Source: Saccharomycopsis phalli
Lineage: Eukaryota > Ascomycota > Saccharomycetes > Ascoideales > Saccharomycopsidaceae
Assembly: GCA_020342235.1 (NCBI GenBank)
Contig: CP073212.1
Span: 248,001 to 312,000, forward strand
DNA length: 64,000 nt
Direction: 5' to 3'
The position numbers and the translations under genes are program-made. Shown here piece by piece: positions 60,505-64,000 of the stretch. A model generated the notes under the pieces. That model ran no database searches, was not told where the DNA came from, and saw only the letters and a program-made list of their open reading frames with translations. How positions within the stretch are numbered: the stretch's first letter is position 1; each line of letters begins with the position of its first letter.

Positions 60505-61374
60505 CTAAATTGCAGTGTATCCACCGTCTACCGCAATGTCGGTACCAGTGATATAGGAAGCAGCATCCGAAGCCAAGTACAAGTAGGCACTAGCAACCTC
60601 ATATGGCAAGGACTCACGGCCCATTGGCACCAAGGACCACATTTTCCCTCGGCTGGACCGTGGGAGATGGTCGTTGAGTCCTGTATCACAGTAGCCTGGC
60701 GAAACCGAGTTGACTCTAGCAAACCCGGCCCATTCCACAGCAAGGGACTTGGCCAAGTGCTTGACAGCAGCCTTTGACACGTTGTACGGTGTCAAGTTCA
60801 TTGGCACGTTGACGATGGAGGCGGACATTGAAGCGGTGATGATGAACGAGCCGTGGCCGTTTTTTTTAAACACCTTGCCGACGGAGCGTGCACAGTAGTA
60901 GACTCCGTTCAAGTTCACGTCCATCAACTGGTTCCAGCTTTTCCCGTCGTCGTTCTTCTCGTCGATGATGTTGCCGGTCTTCCACACAATTCCTGCGTTG
61001 GCGACAAACACGTCGATGGTGCCAAACTCCTCCTCGATGCTCGTGACGACCTCCTCGACGTGCGCAGCGTTTGAGACGTCGCACTGGAAACTCTTGACTG
61101 TGGTTTTGTTGTCAAGGGCCAATGTCTTGGCCTGGGAGCTGCAGTCGACGTAATCGACCAATATCACGGTGGCTCCAGACTGGGCAAACGTGTCACAAAT
61201 GGCGTAGCCAATGCCCCGGGCAGCACCGGTGACGACTGCGACTTTGCCCTGGAGCGAAAGAAGGTCGTTGATGTGACGTTTTGTCGGGTATGGGCGAGGG
61301 AGTTCCTGGGTGAACTCGTTGGAGATGTACGAGCGGACAGGCTCCTCACCGGGGATTTTCAGTGGGATGGTCAT
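60505..61374 (-). CDS. SOU1: NADPH-dependent sorbose-reductase-like SDR (Sou1 type)
   Basis: 289 residues, classical short-chain dehydrogenase. Cofactor loop TGAARGIG (49-56), NAG (126-128), catalytic Ser182/Ser184, Tyr197 and Lys201 (YNVSK), and PGYCDTGLNDHL. The N-terminal extension (PLKIPGEEPVRSYISNEFTQELPRPYPTK, cited in part) is typical of C. albicans Sou1/Sou2 and fungal mannitol/sorbose reductases. Sou1 reduces L-sorbose to D-sorbitol; specificity may differ here (mannitol, xylulose). Convergent with the polyol/sugar transporter. Confidence 0.8.
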   Translation of the reverse strand: MTIPLKIPGEEPVRSYISNEFTQELPRPYPTKRHINDLLSLQGKVAVVTGAARGIGYAICDTFAQSGATVILVDYVDCSSQAKTLALDNKTTVKSFQCDVSNAAHVEEVVTSIEEEFGTIDVFVANAGIVWKTGNIIDEKNDDGKSWNQLMDVNLNGVYYCARSVGKVFKKNGHGSFIITASMSASIVNVPMNLTPYNVSKAAVKHLAKSLAVEWAGFARVNSVSPGYCDTGLNDHLPRSSRGKMWSLVPMGRESLPYEVASAYLYLASDAASYITGTDIAVDGGYTAI

Positions 61375-61629
61375 TGATGGAATTCCACGAGGATGGGCCG
61401 AGGATTTAAATAGGCAGCTCCCTCCACCAACTGTGGTAGGGCCTACCCCGGATTTTTGTCCGGTGGAGGATGTTTACAACGGGTGCATTGCATGGCATGG
61501 CATGGCGCGGGAGCACTCCCAAGAGTGTTGAACAAAATACAATCAATGGGGAACCAAGTGCGATAGTGGAACGAATGGGATACAGAAATGCCTACTAGAA
61601 TAATCTGGGCTCGTGTAGTGGATGGTATA

Positions 61630-62916
61630 TTAAGTCATGTCGTCCAAGACCCTGTCCAACGTAGATGCCACCTCTTGCACCTCCTCCAAGGTGTTGTACA
61701 ACGGCACAGGTGCCAAGCGGATGACGTTTGGCCGCCGCTCGTCTCCAATAATACCATTGAGCCGAAGACCGGCAAACACCCTTTCCATAATGTCGCCGTA
61801 AAACAACAACGACAACTGCGCGCCCCGCTGGACAGGGTCCTGTGGGGTGATGATCATGAACTTGGTGCGGTAGTGACGCGACAGGGCCAATTTCTCATAC
61901 AAAGCCGAGGTCAATTCGCGCGAGCGGCCGGTGAGCCACTGCATGGAGCTCTTGACGTCGCCCCGGACGCTCTGGAAAATGTCTAGCGACGCACTCAAGG
62001 CTACCACGTCCAAGACGGATGGATTGCTTTGCCGGAAGCCCAAGGCGCCGACAATCGGATGGAACTCTTCCTTCATCTGAAACCGCTCGTGCTCGTTGTT
62101 GCCCCACCACCCAGCAAGCCGTGGCAAGTCGCTGTTGGTCGAATGCTGCTGGTGGATAAAGTACCCTCCAATGCCACCTGGCCCGGCATTCAAGTACTTG
62201 TACGAGCACCAGCAGGCGAAATCGACGTCCCAGCGGTGGAGATCGAGCTGGACGTTGCCAACGGCATGAGCCAAGTCCCATCCGACTACGATTCCAAGAG
62301 CCTTGGCATGACGCGTGATGGTCTCAATGTCAAACAACTGACCCGAGTAGTACTGGACCCCGGGCAAGCAGACTAGCGCCAAGTCGTCCTTGTGCGCGGT
62401 GATTGCCTCGAGGATATCCTCGGTGTGCAAGACGTATTGGCCAGGCCGGGGCGCGAGCTGGACCAAATGATCTTCTGGGGTCCCGAACGCGTCGATGCGG
62501 TCGCAATTGAGCTTGACTTGGTTGAGAAACGCATAGTAGTCCGACGGGAACGCGCCCTTTTCAAACAAGATCTTGGATCGCTTGCCTGACGGCCGGTAGA
62601 ACGCGGTGAGAAGCGCATTGAGGTTGCTGGTAAGAGTGGCCATTACCCCGACCTCAGAGTCGCGGGCGCCGACCAAAGCGGCCAAGGCGGGCACAAGGGG
62701 CAAGTCGACGTCCATCCAGTTGGTTTTCGGGTGGCTGAAGTGGGCCTCGACGGCTTGTCTGCCCCAGGCGTCGAGCTCGGAGTTGAGGCGGTTGCGGGTG
62801 GCTAGCGGCATCAAGCCAAGGGAGTTGCCACAGAAGTAGATGCACGGGCGCGGGTCCTGGGCGATTCCAAGCGACTGGCGCGTGGGAAGCTGGAAAAGGT
62901 GCCGATAAGAGTCCAT
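61630..62916 (-). CDS. BNA5: Kynureninase
   Basis: 428 residues from ATG 62916 (MDSYRHLFQLPTRQSL); upstream frame lacks ATG. PLP fold type I: CGNSLGLMP near the N-terminus, FPSDYYAF, GWDLAHAVGNV, and the Schiff-base Lys240 in CWCSYKYLNAGPGG. The C-terminal Arg-containing NVIRLAPVPLYNT is typical. It converts 3-hydroxykynurenine to 3-hydroxyanthranilate in NAD synthesis from tryptophan. S. cerevisiae Bna5 has 453 residues. Divergent from the MLP-like gene with 95 bp between starts. Confidence 0.95.
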   Translation of the reverse strand: MDSYRHLFQLPTRQSLGIAQDPRPCIYFCGNSLGLMPLATRNRLNSELDAWGRQAVEAHFSHPKTNWMDVDLPLVPALAALVGARDSEVGVMATLTSNLNALLTAFYRPSGKRSKILFEKGAFPSDYYAFLNQVKLNCDRIDAFGTPEDHLVQLAPRPGQYVLHTEDILEAITAHKDDLALVCLPGVQYYSGQLFDIETITRHAKALGIVVGWDLAHAVGNVQLDLHRWDVDFACWCSYKYLNAGPGGIGGYFIHQQHSTNSDLPRLAGWWGNNEHERFQMKEEFHPIVGALGFRQSNPSVLDVVALSASLDIFQSVRGDVKSSMQWLTGRSRELTSALYEKLALSRHYRTKFMIITPQDPVQRGAQLSLLFYGDIMERVFAGLRLNGIIGDERRPNVIRLAPVPLYNTLEEVQEVASTLDRVLDDMT

Positions 62917-62958
62917 GGTGAATCTTGTGAGCGTCGCAGTTAACTTTGGCCCGTCGTC

Positions 62959-62965
62959 CGGGTAA
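62959..62965. promoter_or_regulatory. Reb1-like site (CGGGTAA) in the BNA5/MLP divergent promoter
   Basis: 43 bp from the BNA5 ATG and 47 bp from the MLP-like ATG. Confidence 0.5.
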
Positions 62966-63011
62966 CTGCGCACACGGTATTTTTCTGGCTGCCAGTTTTC
63001 AAGGCAAACCA

Positions 63012-64000
63012 ATGTTACCAGACGCCACAGACACGGAGCAGGCCAACGGAGCCATTGAGCAGCTTGCGGTGGTGCTTGGGGTGGGAGTTCTGGAGTTTTC
63101 CGGCGCGAGCCGCGGGCTTTTGGAGGCGGTCCGGGCAAAGTACGATGAGCTAGTGAGCGAGAACACGGTATTGAACGTCCAGTTGAAGCGCACTGGCCAG
63201 GGCGCGGTGCAGCGTCTCCAGGAGACAGTAGAGGAGAGTCAGCGGGCCGAGCGGGACGCGGCGGGGCACGTGCAAGAGTTGCGCGCGCGTGTCGAGCAGC
63301 TCGAGCAGGAGAAGCAGCAGTTGCAGCGCGCGGACGAGCGCGACGCGCGGGCCGAGTTGGTGGCGAAAATCGGTGACGACAACTTGCAATTGAAGCAGGA
63401 GCTAGCTGCGGTGAAGCAGAGCAACGTCGAGCTCCGGAAGCAGCTCATTGCCGGCGAGGACAAGACGTACGAGCTCCACAGCAAGGCGCTCGAGACGCAG
63501 TACGCGCTTGACGAAAAGACGAGCAAGCTCGAGCTTGCTGAGCGGGAGCTTGCGTGGAGCCGGGCGGCGCTTACTAGGAAGACGGACGAGTTGGGCGAGC
63601 AGCAGGAACAGGCTGCGTCCGAGCTCGGGCGGCTCCGGACGGAGTTGGCGCGGGCCGCGGGCGACGCACAGGCCGCTGCGCGGCGGCTCGAGGTGGCCGA
63701 GGCATTACGTCGCGACATGGACCGCGACTTGGCCGGATACGTGGTGAAGTACGAGCTGAGCAAGGGCCAGGCAAAACTTGCAGAGGAGCTGTTTTTCAAC
63801 GAGGTGAGCAGCAAGGACAAGTTGATTGAGATCCTCAAGAGCAACGTCGAGGGCCTCGGGCAGCAGCTTGAGGCCGCCGAGCGGGAATACCGCGAGAAGT
63901 TGGCAGCCGCAGAGGAGAAGCTCGAGCGGCAGCGGCGGGTAATCGCCGAGAGCGACGCGCGGGAGCGCGAATTGCAGGACGCGGCTGAACCGGCGCTTGG
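63012..64000 (+). CDS. MLP1: Large coiled-coil protein, Mlp1/TPR-like, N-terminal part
   Basis: Open from ATG 63012 (MLPDATDTEQANGAIEQL) to the window edge, 329 codons, so the gene is truncated here. After ~30 residues the product is continuous coiled coil (heptads rich in Glu, Gln, Leu, Arg). Segments LDEKTSKLELAERELAW and FFNEVSSKDKLIEIL recall the N-terminal region of yeast Mlp1 and TPR (KTxEL..., then a KxRLVDLLESQ-like motif). Mlp proteins form the nuclear basket of the pore. Codon use is very GC-rich (GCG, CGG, GAG). Another long coiled-coil protein is possible, so the symbol is tentative. Confidence 0.6.
   Translation, partial: MLPDATDTEQANGAIEQLAVVLGVGVLEFSGASRGLLEAVRAKYDELVSENTVLNVQLKRTGQGAVQRLQETVEESQRAERDAAGHVQELRARVEQLEQEKQQLQRADERDARAELVAKIGDDNLQLKQELAAVKQSNVELRKQLIAGEDKTYELHSKALETQYALDEKTSKLELAERELAWSRAALTRKTDELGEQQEQAASELGRLRTELARAAGDAQAAARRLEVAEALRRDMDRDLAGYVVKYELSKGQAKLAEELFFNEVSSKDKLIEILKSNVEGLGQQLEAAEREYREKLAAAEEKLERQRRVIAESDARERELQDAAEPAL

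Overview
The window is nuclear DNA of a budding yeast. All 39 genes I can support match yeast or fungal families, or sit in yeast-like architecture: single-copy genes, short promoters and small introns. Leucine is written mostly as TTG and CTC, and CTG is rare. Two CTG codons in conserved genes (9383-9385 in ASN1, 32755-32757 in UBC9) fall where relatives carry Ser or another small residue. This favours a CUG-Ser clade species (Metschnikowiaceae/Debaryomycetaceae type), but a tRNA-Ser(CAG) would be needed to prove it. Products are given in standard code, so a CTG residue may really be Ser.

Layout. 1-10.6 kb: DMA-type RING ligase tail, SLX1, an RGS protein, an Hbn1/Frm2 nitroreductase, SWS2, FLX1, a CaaX-ended ubiquitin-fold protein and ASN1. 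10.6-16.3 kb: minisatellites, two retroelement fossils, a tRNA-like sequence and a divergent Sec23 paralogue. 16.3-25 kb: NMT1/THI5-like protein, C2H2 factor, auxin-efflux-type carrier, an unknown two-span membrane protein, RKI1 and RPS7. 25-45.4 kb is a dense housekeeping block (ARF3, BZZ1, a DUF2009 protein, RPC19, UBC9, VMA16, ELF1, CIC1, MRPL38, a TGL lipase, STS1, SRB6), followed by a 67-residue zinc-ribbon gene found only after splicing. 45.9-49.1 kb: two divergent GT62 mannosyltransferase paralogues. 49.1-53.5 kb is a 4.4 kb AT-rich stretch without genes, a candidate regional centromere. 53.5-64 kb: a GPI wall protein, an unknown protein, LPX1, a sugar/polyol transporter facing a sorbose-reductase-like SDR, BNA5, and the start of an MLP/TPR coiled-coil gene running off the end.

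Cross-cutting signals. (i) Introns are tiny: seven measure 36-43 nt, with a CTAAC or CTGAC branch site almost touching the 3' AG; ELF1 has a first exon that is only ATG. (ii) A Reb1-like TTACCCG site lies close upstream of the start codon in about ten promoters, once overlapping the neighbour's stop codon. (iii) Almost every longer intergenic gap has its own private tandem repeat, and several proteins carry in-frame repeat tracts. (iv) The lipase gene has a coding-like in-frame tail after its stop, and a minus-strand frame at 38.8-39.4 kb looks like a decaying or unusually spliced gene.
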